Source: Cranoglanis bouderius (Eukaryota; Chordata; Actinopteri; Siluriformes; Cranoglanididae). Taken from it: a DNA stretch of 64,000 nt. Shown in pieces: positions 11,855 to 22,566 of this stretch. The DNA lies in the NCBI GenBank assembly GCA_023630585.1, contig CM042553.1:18972020-19036019 (forward strand), given 5' to 3'. Positions within the stretch are counted from its first letter, which is position 1. The number at the start of each line of letters is the position of its first letter. The position numbers and the translations under genes are program-made. Under the pieces are notes generated by a model. It was not told where the DNA came from and did not search any database. It worked only from the letters and a program-made list of their open reading frames with translations.

Positions 11855-13364
11855 TACAGGTGCATCTCAATAAATTAGAATGTCGTGGAAAAGTTCATTT
11901 ATTTCAGTAATTCAACTCAAATTGTGAAACTCGTGTATTAAATAAATTCAATGCCACAGACTGAAGTAGTTTAAGACTTTGGTTCTTTTAATTGTGATGA
12001 TTTTGGCTCACATTTAACAAAAACCCACCAATTCACTATCTCAACAAATTAGAATACTTCATAAGACCAATAAAAAAACATTTTTAGTGAATTGTTGGCC
12101 TTCTGGAAAGTATGTTCATTTACTGTACATGTACTCAATACTTGGTAGGGGCTCCTTTTACTTTAATTACTGCCTCAATTCGGCGTGGCATGGAGGTGAT
12201 CAGTTTGTGGCACTGCTGAGGTGGTATGGAAGCCCAGGTTTCTTTGACAGTGGCCTTCAGCTCATCTGCATTTTTTGGTCTCTTGTTTCTCATTTTCCTC
12301 TTGACAATACCCCATAGATTCTCTATGGGGTTCAGGTCTGGTGAGTTTGCTGGCCAGTCAAGCACACCAACACCATGGTCATTTTACCTACTTTTGGTGC
12401 TTTTGGCAGTGTGGGCAGGTGCCAAATCCTGCTGGAAAATGAAATCAGCATCTTCAAAATGCTGGTCAGCTGAAGGAAGCATGAAGTGCTCCAAAATTTC
12501 TTGGTAAACGGGTGCAGTGACTTTGGTTTTCAAAAAACACAATGGACCAACACCAGCAGATGACATTGCACCCCAAATCATCACAGACTGTGGAAACTTA
12601 ACACTGGACTTCAAGCAACTTGGGCTATGAGCTTCTCCACCCTTCCTCCAGACTCTAGGACCTTGGTTTCCAAATGAAATACAAAACTTGTTCTCATCTG
12701 AAAAGAGGACTTTGGACCACTGGGCAACAGTCCAGTTCTTCTTCTCCTTAGCCCAGGTAAGATGCCTCTGACGTTGTCTGTGGTTCAGGAGTGGCTTAAC
12801 AAGAGGAATACGACAACTGTAGCCAAATTCCTTGACACGTCTGTGTGTGGTGGCTCTTGATGCCTTGACCCCAGCCTCAGTCCATTCCTTGTGAAGTTCA
12901 CTCAAATTCTTGAATCGATTTTGCTTGACAATCCTCATAAGGCTGCGGTTCTCTCGGTTGGTTGTGCATCTTTTTCTTCCACAATTTTTCCTTCCACTCA
13001 ACTTTCTGTTAACATGCTTGGATACAGCACTCTGTGAACAGCCAGCTTCTTTGGCAATGAATGTTTGTGTCTTACCTAGTGAACCAAACTGAGAGACCAT
13101 TTTGAAGGCTCAGGAAACCTTTGCAGGTGTTTTGAGTTGATTAGCTGATTGGCATGTCACCATATTCTAATTTGTTGAGATAGTGAATTGGTGGGTTTTT
13201 GTTAAATGTGAGCCAAAATCATCACAATTAAAAGAACCAAAGACTTAAACTACTTCAGTCTGTGGCATTGAATTTATTTAATACACGAGTTTCACAATTT
13301 GAGTTGAATTACTGAAATAAACGAACTTTTCCATGACATTCTAATTTATTGAGATGCACCTGTA
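11855..13364 (-). mobile_element. Tc1/mariner element with long inverted repeats, near intact
   Basis: The left end TACAGGTGCATCTCAATAAA and the right end TTTATTGAGATGCACCTGTA are exact inverse matches. Homology between the two ends continues for about 200 bp each (11855-12055 against about 13165-13364). TA dinucleotides flank both sides as expected for the TA target. The transposase lies inside on the - strand. The length (about 1.5 kb) fits full-length fish Tc1 elements with long inverted repeats. Confidence 0.92.
12135..13100 (-). pseudogene. Tc1 transposase, one in-frame stop
   Basis: One - strand frame of 322 codons, interrupted by a single TAA at about codon 239. Before it: a paired-like helix-turn-helix (TFIAKEAGCSQSAVSKHV), a GRKR basic motif, the first catalytic aspartate in LFSDENKF (about residue 135) and the second in QQDLAPAH (about 225). 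After it: the third acidic residue in SPDLNPIENLW (about 260), 34 residues after the second, which is the DD34E signature of Tc1. Apart from the stop the frame is unbroken, so the copy is young compared with the other Tc1 copies here. The protein would cut and paste the element at TA sites; as written it lacks the catalytic glutamate. Confidence 0.88.
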
Positions 13365-13366
13365 TA

Positions 13367-14780
13367 TACTTATTTTGAGCAGTAATGTTTGTGTTTATGA
13401 GCCCGGATGGACTGATTGATTACGTAAGCTGAGTATAGTAGTTTTCTTTCATTCCAGCTCCAGGTTCTTCCTTAGAGAGCGCAGGTTATCTCACATTTGG
13501 TTTTATAATTGGGCCAAAATCTTATTAGGTTCATCTAGTACAAGAATAAAACAAAGTTTGGGAAAAGAGTCCCAAACATATGAGGATATATATACACAAA
13601 GATGTTGTGAGAAAATGTCATGCCCTAATATGAGGACAGCATGGTTTTAAGAGGTTAAGGTCGCTTTGGATCTACAGCAATTTGAACAGTTAAGACACGT
13701 CAGGAGGCAGGAGAGTGCACAGCATTGCTTAAACCGCCTTTGATCAAATATTAAAAGCAGCAGGCTCACTCGCAGCCTGTTATCTGCACATTCAAGAGAC
13801 TGTTTTTTTAGGGGAGCCTGTCTGAAGTGAGGCAAAGAGTGAGCGCCAGGCCTGTGGTGGAATGATAAAGTAAGGAGCTGCTGGAGCTCAGGGCAGTCTG
13901 AGGTTGGAGCAGTGTTAGCATGCTCAGCCCTACATAGTAGGTGACCGTGGCACTGTGCCTTTAATTGCTGGTGCTGCCGAGCCACGTTGGAGTGTTATTT
14001 CAATGCATACGTGCTGCACATGCACATCAAATCCCCAGTGATAAATTAACAGCTACAATGCTGAATTAACACCTCCGGCGTTTCGTTTCATTCCAGCTAG
14101 ACAAGAATGAACAGTGCGAGAGTTCATTGAACGCTGCAGAATTTGCTGTGTGATTAGGGGATTGTGCTGAAAATTAATTACTCTACTGTGGTCTTAATTA
14201 TTACATAAAAGTTTCCAAGACAGTCCTAAAGGACGCTGTGCTGAGTATCCACATGTTTATTCCCAACACACCTTAACCAGGTAATGCTGACTGGCTGGCT
14301 CTTCTGTTTTGGAATAATGTTGGAGTGGGACCAAATATATGAATTGGCTGGCAGTTTTTAAGGACTGATTTGGGAACCACTGCTCTGTATCAGGAAAACT
14401 TATAACTTATGTAGAAGTTATAAGAACTCTAGCTTATGTCGATCTCCCAGAGGACATCTCTCCAGTGACTAAACAAATCTTCGTTTTTTTAAGGGTTTTA
14501 TGCAAGAAGAGCACTGTTGATTAGTCATAAGTTGTTTTCTATTTTTAATATAACAGCAACTATGACAATAGTTCCAGCTGCAAGACAAATTTAGCCAGGT
14601 TTATATTAATGCACATGTTCTAAGATTGTTTCTATAGTAACAACTCATTCGCAGGGACTTGTATGGCAGATGCTCAACATAACCTAAAGCTAATAATAAA
14701 CATCTTATTAAACATGTAGAAAAAATGTATAGTAGTTGATATGGTAATTTTTTATTTTTTATTTTTGTCAGGAAGTGTTT
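13367..14780. other. Intergenic stretch, no gene seen
   Basis: No recognisable exon or element. A - strand open frame at 13647-13985 has no domain I know and no splice context, so it is not called. Confidence 0.45.
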
Positions 14781-14784
14781 ATTT

Positions 14785-15190
14785 AACATGTATGGAAGGA
14801 GTCTCCAGTGCAAGTGTTTTGCACCAGTTTTCCACCATGGTAAAATCTTTAGGACAGAGAACTTTGTGCTTTCCAGTTTCTCACTAACGTGGGTTTTTTT
14901 TTTTTTTTTTTGTCTTATTAACTTCAAGATAGAGGGAAAAATTGAGGTTTGTGAGGGAATTACTACGTCTATACGTCTATAGCTTCCTATCTATGTTGAT
15001 CAACATTAAATTGAAATATAAATGATTCAAAATAAGAGGAATGAAACACCTCGGGACTTGCTGTTATTGGAAAACAATCAGCTCTGATGTGGTAACAGTT
15101 CATGTTAGGCCACATCACACCAGCCAGTCATTGATTATTTTCCTATAACAGCATGCCCCATTGTGTTTTATTCCTTAACTATAAATTTTG
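14785..15190 (+). repeat. Dispersed repeat family B, copy 1
   Basis: Contains GGAGTCTCCAGTGCAAG, then TTTTCCACCATGG and AGGACAGAGAACTTTG, and further on TTTTCCTATAACAGCATGCC. The same ordered blocks occur at 38255-38770, 49265-49640 and 61960-62890 (interrupted), and inverted near 46.9-47.2 and 48.06 kb. The element is non-coding and its class is undetermined. Confidence 0.65.
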
Positions 15191-16444
15191 CCATTGCATG
15201 TTTGTTAAAGAGTTTCTCTCTCACACACAATCCCCCTTCTCCCTCTAATTAAATTGCAGGAGCATCAGGTTCATCGCTGTCTGGCTGAATTCGTTCTTCG
15301 GCGTTGATGATGAAATGCCCTCCACAGTGTCAGCTGACACTGTCAGGAAAAAAAAAGCAGATAAATCATCATCACCGGTAGCTCCTCTACAGGGAACATT
15401 GTCTTACATGTATTATTAATCACAATTCAGGGAGAATCTACCTCATTCATTATTCATCATAAAGGTTGCACTGGGCTACTCATCCAGTGGTGCACCACCC
15501 GAGGGGAAACTATTCCACAAGTGTCTTTAGCCTGTTATTCTCTGTGATGGCATCTGATGAAGCTCATTTTCTATCCTATTTACCACTTTACCTTGATCAT
15601 GACTTAACCCTTGTGCTCTGTTCAGGTCAAAATGACCCTTTTTCATTTTTTAATTTTTAAAGGGGGCCATATAATTAAAACCTGAATCATATTTGGTATT
15701 TTTGGATTAAGCACTTTGCTGTACTGTGCTAACATTCTTCATTATTTAAAAAAATAAATAAATAAATAAAAGTCAATTTTTGGAAACTACTCTGCGAGGA
15801 CAACTTGGTTGAGTTAATTTTGCAAAGTGCCTCATCATATCTGACAAACCTTGCAGTTTGCACAGCACATTTCAGCCTAATCTGGCTTTGTGAGAAAATT
15901 TTTACTAAAAGACAAAGCAGTTCCTACTACACTAGGTCCAAGAGCAAATCTACAAACCATCCATCCATCCATTTTCCATACCGCTTATCCAACACAAAGT
16001 TGTGGGGGAGCCTGGAGCCTATCCCAGGGAACTCGGGGCACAAGGAGGGGGACACCCTGGATTTTGACTACATTTTGACTATATTTTTGTCCACATTTTA
16101 ACAGGTTTGAACAAACAACACTGGAAGATAAACCTCTGACTTTTGTAGTAATATTCTAGTTAAAGGGCTGCGTCAGGGCGAAATTTGTAAAGTTGGAATG
16201 CATGTTTTATTTCAAGCTGGAGAAACTGTGTTTTATTTAAAGATTAAAACTGCCATATTATTTCTCTCTTGCTGTATACCTAGCTGGCATGGTGGCTGTT
16301 ATACACAGGAAAAAGGGGTCATCAAGGGTTCTTTGGAAAGTCCAGGGTTCTTAGCTTCCTAACAGTTTTTGATAGGGAAACTCTCTGGGTCTACATAGAA
16401 CCTTTTAGGTTTCCTCCAGAGGGACAAATATTTTTTAAGAGTAT
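15191..16444. other. Intergenic stretch with a short palindrome
   Basis: No gene seen. An 18-bp perfect palindrome (CAGTGTCAGCTGACACTG) lies at 15325-15342. A SINE-tail-like fragment (GGAGCCTGGAGCCTATCCCA and following) lies at about 15960-16070 in inverted orientation. Confidence 0.5.
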
Positions 16445-16449
16445 ATGCA

Positions 16450-16516
16450 TCACATCATCATCTTCATCACCTTCATCTTCATCATCGTTATCATCATCAT
16501 CATCATCATCATCATC
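16450..16516. repeat. (ATC)n microsatellite
   Basis: Imperfect then perfect ATC/CAT trinucleotide repeat with occasional TTC interruptions. It is in intergenic DNA and has no coding role. Confidence 0.9.
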
Positions 16517-18139
16517 CACTCATCATATATTCCTCATCCATTCTGTTCTGGATTATTCTGGAATATTTTTGTGTATAAAATTATTTTTTCTAAAAAAATA
16601 TGACTTTATTGTATACATAAAAAAAAAGAAAAAGAATAACTCACTTCTAAAACAGTTCTTTAGTTTGTCCTATTAGAAGAAATCTTAAACGTTCTGTGTC
16701 CAACACCAAAACAGAGGGTTTTCATACTAGAGAGAAACTAAGAGCCCTTAATTATTAAAAATTAAAGATCCTTGCTAAATCTTTTTTTTCTCAGAGTGCA
16801 GTAATAAAACTTTACGTGCTTGATTTTCTATTAATATTATTTTACGAGTAAATGAGATCAAGATATATAGCGTATTTAAAAATGTAATTGGGTTGCTACT
16901 GAATATATTGCTTGTGAATGTCTCAGAGCCTCAATGTAGACCGCTGTTAACTGCAATGTCAACTCCTTTATGTGGAGAAGAATAGTGCACACGTGTCTAG
17001 TGATGCTAGGGGGCCAAAGATGCATGCCACATGTATTTGTTTGAGGGCTGAAGGTATTTTCTTCAGGTTGTAATGGCATGTAATGTGTTTTTTGTTTCCC
17101 AAAGAAAATAGAAAAGAGCTCAAGGTAAAAGCAGAGGATTGTATTGGACAGCACCAGCTGAGCCACCCTGGCCCACCAATTGGGTGGCTAATAAATAAGG
17201 TATTATCACATAAACGAGAAGGATGTCGAAAGATGGAACATAATACATTTGCCATGGTAATAGAGCCATTACTCTACGCGTGGGTGTCTGTTTACGCCTT
17301 TCAGTATCAGTTGGTTTTTTATTTTAACCTTACCCCCTGTAGTTCTGTTCTCTTGCTCAGTAATTTGAACATATCTCTTTTAGGAATGTTAATATTACAA
17401 AAGAAGACATTTTGGGGAAAAAGGAGACAGGCAGAGAAAGGGAATGAGACAGAGACAGCGTATAATCTTAATTACTATTTTGATAAGTGGCTTACTTAAC
17501 ATATGTGAATGTGCCATTTGAGGAGGATTAATCACCATTTGAACAGAATTAAATTACAGGCTGAATTATTCTGTTGGTGGTAATTCATCTCTCGGGAATG
17601 GTGAAGGATGAGTAAAGGGTTATGGCTGGTGTCTTGAAAGCAAAAGCGCTTGGAAGCACAAATGTGCAAACCATTATTTAGGCTAATCCAATAATCAGGT
17701 ACAAGGAATATGCATCAGAGTAAACCAACACAATGTTACAAACAAGCTTGGTTATTAACATGAAAGTCGACCCAGGAACCTTGGCTGAGATGACTGGAAT
17801 CTAACAAACCTTCCTAAACCACATTGTAGTGTACATAAGATCAAAACGTACCTGTCACGACATCACGACACCTCATCCAAGCTCTCATCATCTGACAGCT
17901 CGACAGCAGCAAATCTCTGCTGGCTGATCTACCAGCTTACACTGTTGCATGAATAAAAAACAGCAGTCTGTTTGGTCTTCAATCAACCTAAATGAGCACA
18001 CATGTCTCCCCTCTACATCTCCCTCCACTGGCACCCTGTAGATGCTCAGATCAAGTCTTTGATGCTTGCCTACGGAGTAAGCATTTAGTTTTATATTTAT
18101 CCAAACAACTTGCAAATGAGGTGGAATCCAATCTAAGCA
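16517..18139. other. Intergenic stretch, no gene seen
   Basis: AT-rich. The + strand open frame at 17083-17499 (138 codons) has no recognisable domain, no good splice context and a composition like its surroundings. It is not called as a gene. Confidence 0.4.
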
Positions 18140-18240
18140 TGGAGCTAAGTATTTGGGAGTTATGGGTGTTGCTCAAGGGTGCAACTCTTTGTCTGTGCAA
18201 GGATTTGAACTCACAACCTTGCAGTCTCTAGCACTGAACC

Positions 18241-18536
18241 CATCTTCTGTACCTCTTTTCCTACACAGGGTCACGGGGAACCTGGAGCTTATCCAGAGAA
18301 AGGCCTTGGACCTGGGGCCAGCCAAACACAGGACACAATTGCACACTGCCGACAATTTGGAAATGCCAATCAGCCTACAATGCATGTCTTTGGACTGGGG
18401 GAGTTAACTGGAGTACCCGGAGGAAACCCCCAAAGCATAGGGAGGGCTCCGCGCACACAGGGTGGAGGCAGGATTCAAACCCCCAACCCCGGAGGTGCGA
18501 GGCAAACGTGCTAACCACTAAGCCACCATGCCCCCC
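18241..18536 (-). mobile_element. tRNA-derived SINE with 11-bp target-site duplication
   Basis: On the - strand the element starts GGGGGGCATGGTGGCTTAGT, with a tRNA-like A box (TTAGTGGTTAGCACG) and B box (GGGTTTGAATCCTGCC). The body runs through TGGGGGTTTCCTCCGGGTAC and GACATGCATTGTAGGCTGAT. It is flanked by the direct repeat AGCACTGAACC at 18230-18240 and 18537-18547, a clear target-site duplication from LINE-mediated insertion. The insertion broke an older SINE-like piece (about 18140-18240). Confidence 0.9.
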
Positions 18537-18989
18537 AGCACTGAACCTTCATAATATCATCTCAAAACAACACTTATTTTCCTTCATGGTTCTGTGATAG
18601 CAGAATATATTTCTCAACTTCATTCAGTCTTTAGATTCACTTAGAGCCTTCAAACAACCTGAAAACTCAGTTTTCCCAAGAGCACTTGAACACTGGAGAA
18701 AAAACACCCTGAGAACACTCAGGCTGATTTGACGGAACCTTCTGACTATGCTTTAATAGTATTCTGTCTCATTTGTAAGTCACTTTTGGAGAAAAACACC
18801 TGCCAAATGTTTGCATTGCACAAACAGAAACATATTTGCCTCCAAATATCTACAAACCGGAACATTTCATGACTACGTGACTGAAATAGTCTCTCACTGT
18901 GGGCTGTTCTAAAGTGATCATGACTATATGACACCTTACAAAGACTATGCCCATCACATCTAGAACTCTTAAGGGACCCCCTTTGTAGG

Positions 18990-19215
18990 TAACAGCCATT
19001 CAGTGTACAAAGCCAAACTCAGTGGTGTTCTCCATGTGGCTGTCCACAGGTTCTCTGGTTTCCACATGCCTCCCAAAATCTCTGAATTGTGGCTAGGTTT
19101 AAATGTGTGTGTGCATGGTGCCCTGCCATGGACTGATGACCCAACCAAGGAGTATCCTCATGCTCAGTGTTTCCAGGATTGGTTCCAGATCCATTGCAGT
19201 CCTGACTAGGATAGA
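18990..19215 (+). mobile_element. SINE-derived fragment, diverged
   Basis: Shares the SINE body layout in order: GGTTTCCACATGCCTCCC, GCATGGTGCCCTGCCATGGA, then CCAGGATTGGTTCCAGATCC and a tail of GAATGAATGAATC. The tRNA head is missing. The boundaries are approximate. Confidence 0.5.
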
Positions 19216-19366
19216 GTAGTTATTGAAAATTGAAGAATGAATGAATCAACCCAGTAGTGTAACTTCCCAAACTTGCAGTATCAATTAATAGCAACTCTTA
19301 GTAAATAAATTGTAGCCTACCTGGTGTCTAATGTGAACTATTTAGCTAAAATGGTAGAGTATAATG

Positions 19367-19754
19367 GTGCATGGTGGTTTAGTGGTTAGCACATTTGCCT
19401 CACAAATGTGCTAATTACCTCGAATTACCTCAAATTCTTCCTTGGCCTGTGTGCGCGGAGTTTGCATATTCTCCCCCTGCTTTGGGGGTTTCCTCTGGGT
19501 ACTTCGGTTTCCTCCCCCAGTTTAAAGACATGCATTGTAGGCTGATTGGCATTACCAAATTGTCCGTAGTGTGTGAATGAGTGTGTGAATGAGTGTGTGA
19601 ATGAGTGTGTGAATGCATGTTTGATTGTGCCCTGCGGTGGATTTGCCACCCATCCAGGGTGTCCCCCACCATGTGCCCCGAGATCCCTGGGATAGGCTCC
19701 AGGCTCCCCTGAGACCCTGTCTAGGATAAGTGGTATGGAAAATGGATGGATGGC
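19367..19754 (+). mobile_element. tRNA-derived SINE with 11-bp target-site duplication
   Basis: Begins GTGCATGGTGGTTTAGTGGT with the A box TTAGTGGTTAGCACA. It continues through the SINE body (GGGGGTTTCCTCTGGGTACT, GACATGCATTGTAGGCTGAT) and ends in AAAATGGATGGATGG. The direct repeat AGAGTATAATG lies at 19356-19366 and 19755-19765. A short tandem of GAATGAGTGTGT units (about 19575-19615) lies inside. It belongs to the same family as the SINE at 18241-18536, in the opposite orientation. Confidence 0.9.
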
Positions 19755-19819
19755 AGAGTATAATGTCACCCAAAGTGGAAAATGACCAGGAGATGCACTC
19801 ATAGTTACAAGTTCATTCA

Positions 19820-20105
19820 TTCATTTATTCATTCATCTTAACTAACTGATTTTGCTCTAGTCAGGGTTGTGGTGGATCTGGAGCCTTTCCCGGGAGCAAC
19901 AGGGAATACACCCTGGATGAGACGCCAGTCCAATGCATTGCAGCATGTACACACACACACACACATTCACAAACTCATTCACACCTTGAGGCAATTTATA
20001 GTCACCAATCCACCCACTGGCATGGAGAAAACTCAGGGACGGGGGAGAACATGCAAGAACTCATGAAGTAACCTGAGCTCAGGATCAAAGAGGGGACCCT
20101 GAGGC
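19820..20105 (-). mobile_element. SINE-derived fragment, inverted
   Basis: Read on the - strand the order is the SINE body, then CATCCAGGGTGTATTCCCTG, then an ATGAATGAATG tail. A CA microsatellite has expanded inside (about 19945-19965). No target-site duplication is visible. Confidence 0.5.
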
Positions 20106-21180
20106 TGTAATGTGCCACCCTATATTAAGTATAATTAGCCCACTTACTGTGTTTCTAGTTACAAAGAACCTAAAATGGCTTTTGAGAGTGTGCTCATTTT
20201 CAAGTCCTGTACATAGGCTGCAGTTATTTCATTTTCGACTGTTCAGTGAATTTCCAGTGTGCTGACCTGACCAGGTAATTCACCATTCAGAAGGATAGAG
20301 GAAATGTCAGCATCTTTGTGCTTTGGGTACATGTTCTTGCTTTGAGAAACTTTCTCTATCTGTGCCATATCACCAGAAATAACCAAGGTTAAACTGTCAC
20401 AGCAATAGTAGCTGATGATGTTCAAATGAACCAAAAAGAAGAAATGTCTTGTGGTTCATCAGACACTTCAACTGATTGGATATCAAGCAGTACTGTACAT
20501 TAGCACATATATACAATATTATACAATATGTCCTACAATACACAGTTGGGTAGCATTATGCCAAAGGCCCACTGGTGATGAGATCAATATAACATAATAT
20601 AATTTCATGGTGAACTGCAGAACTTTGCCAAAGTTTGTAACTTCCTTTGTCTGTTTATTGACATAACTTCAATCACACATTTTTTTATAGTGGGGTTGTT
20701 GCCCTGTGATACTCTGTGACACTGTACAAATAGATTGTTGTCTCTGGTATACTTATTTAGACAATAACTCAATCGAACTGCCTCCACACATCCTAAAAAG
20801 CCCAATATATTCAGTAGAGCACAACATCTTGGCATCTCAGCCGAAAAGACTAATACATTTTTGGACCTTATAAGCGGGGCTTGTCTATCGCTTTAATTAG
20901 TGGACAGTATTTCTCTGTGATGGATTGAGGAGGCTTAGCTTTTAGGATTTGACTGGCTTGCTTTCATCTGTCCTTCACTCATGTGTGTTTGGTAAGGTTA
21001 AGCTTGAGCTGAGCTTCCTTTGTCTATTTCGCTCTCCCTCTCTCACTCACTCACACCTTCTTTCCCTCTCTCCTTCTCTCATTACTTCATACCTTTTCTG
21101 GAGAAAGAGAGTTGACTCCACATGCATGCATGTGCGTACAGTATCTAGCATGGAAACGCCTCCTTTCTGATTAGCTGTGT
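20106..21180. other. Intergenic stretch, no gene seen
   Basis: No supported exon or RNA gene. A TC-rich tract lies at about 21028-21080. Confidence 0.45.
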
Positions 21181-22140
21181 TGGATACTGCCTTCTTTTTA
21201 CACTAATGATGTTCCGTACGACTCACTTTAGTGATTTGATTCTTTTGAACAAAACCTGTTCAAGTGAGTCGAGTTAAGGGAGTTTTGGTCGGTTTGATTC
21301 AATTCTGAAATCAATTTAGTTTATGACATGTCCAGGCATGGGGTGGCAAGGATAGGGGGGCAAAATCCCAATAAGGGGTGGCACCATCTAGTTATGTATA
21401 GCACGGGTTCACTAATATTTAACTATACAAAAATAATAATAATAATAATAATCATGGACTTCCTCAGAAAATATTTATTTCACAAACCAACAATTAAAAA
21501 ATTAGGTATATTATTTACAGAGCCAGAATGTTTTTCCTCTGTACCTTCCTACCAAGGAACCTGTTTTTATGAAAAAACAGGGAAGAAACCAGTGAACCCG
21601 GAGGAATCCCATGCGGGAAATGAGAGAGCATGAGGAATTCCAAGGTCAGTATCTCAAGCTCGGGATTAAACCTGGAACTGTGAGGCGACAGTGCTACCTG
21701 CTGCACCACCGGCATGCTGAAAAAAACAATAGAAACCATCACAGAAATTCTAATGGTTTCCACTACAAATACCATTACAAACCATCAGCTAACCATTAAA
21801 ACCATTACTATTGTTGGTCCTTAATGGTATCCACTATACATAACGTGACACCAACAGAAGGCAACAAATTACCAGTTGAGACCCACAGGGACCATTACAG
21901 TTTCCATTAAAACCAATACAATTCCCATTATAACCATTAAAACCATTACAAATTCTATGAGGGTTTCTTTTGTTTTTTGTTTTTTTTCAGCAGGTCATGC
22001 TGCTCGCAATACTACAATGATGTGTGAATTACAGTGATGAGATTTGAGGATAGAACTGGGGTGGCAAGGATGGCAGGTTCCACCCTGTACCACCCATGTG
22101 GCCACGCCCCTGACTGTCACCTCATCCTATAGCTTTTTTT
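21181..22140. repeat. Repeat-rich upstream region of arvcf
   Basis: About 21200-21300 carries GATTTGATTCTTTTGAAC-type sequence that resembles, in opposite sense, the block at 22318-22375. About 21325-21390 and 22060-22110 both carry GGGGTGGCAAGGAT followed by text on a GGCACCA/CCACC theme. About 21750-21960 is made of diverged ACCATTA-type units. A composite old mobile element is likely, but I could not set its ends. Confidence 0.4.
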
Positions 22141-22270
22141 TTTTTTTTTTTTTTTTGACAGTTTGCGCTTTACACATCAAACACAACAACACAATGCAAA
22201 AACACATAGCCTAATTAAAAAATAAATAAATAAAATAAATAAATAAAAATAAAAATAAATAAATAAATAA

Positions 22271-22300
<30 letters not shown>
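22141..22300. repeat. Low-complexity T-run and (AAAT)n/(CA)n tract
   Basis: A long T-run is followed by AAATA-type repeats, an AT run and a CA run just upstream of the arvcf promoter region. Confidence 0.85.
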
Positions 22301-22303
<3 letters not shown>

Positions 22304-22349
22304 TACAGAATGACCACAACTTTGAATTCGCTCAGAAGAGTCGTTCAAA

Positions 22350-22566
22350 AAGAACCGATTCGTTGGCGAGGACTCTAGTGTGTGAGCGCGAGCGGGCGCG
22401 TGTGGACGCACGCACGAGCCGCAGATAGGATGGCTGCGCTCTCCTGAGCCGTTAGCGCTGAAAAACTCTGTCCCGAAGAACAGAACGGAGTAAGAGGTGA
22501 AGGAAAGAAGGAAAGAGAGAGAGAAAAACGTTAGCTCGTTACACCCCACGCGACTCGCCACTCATT
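22350..22566 (+). promoter_or_regulatory. Probable arvcf promoter and 5' untranslated region
   Basis: A CpG-rich block (GAGCGCGAGCGGGCGCGTGT and following) stands out from the AT-rich surroundings and ends directly at the ATG of the MPAEVKE exon. A purine-rich GGAAAGAAGGAAAGAGAGAG stretch lies within the presumed leader. No TATA box is obvious, which fits a CpG-type housekeeping promoter. The transcription start cannot be placed from sequence alone. Confidence 0.55.

Noticed and set aside
17083..17499. 138-codon + strand frame as a gene
   Set aside because: No recognisable domain, no splice context, and composition equals the surrounding intergenic DNA.
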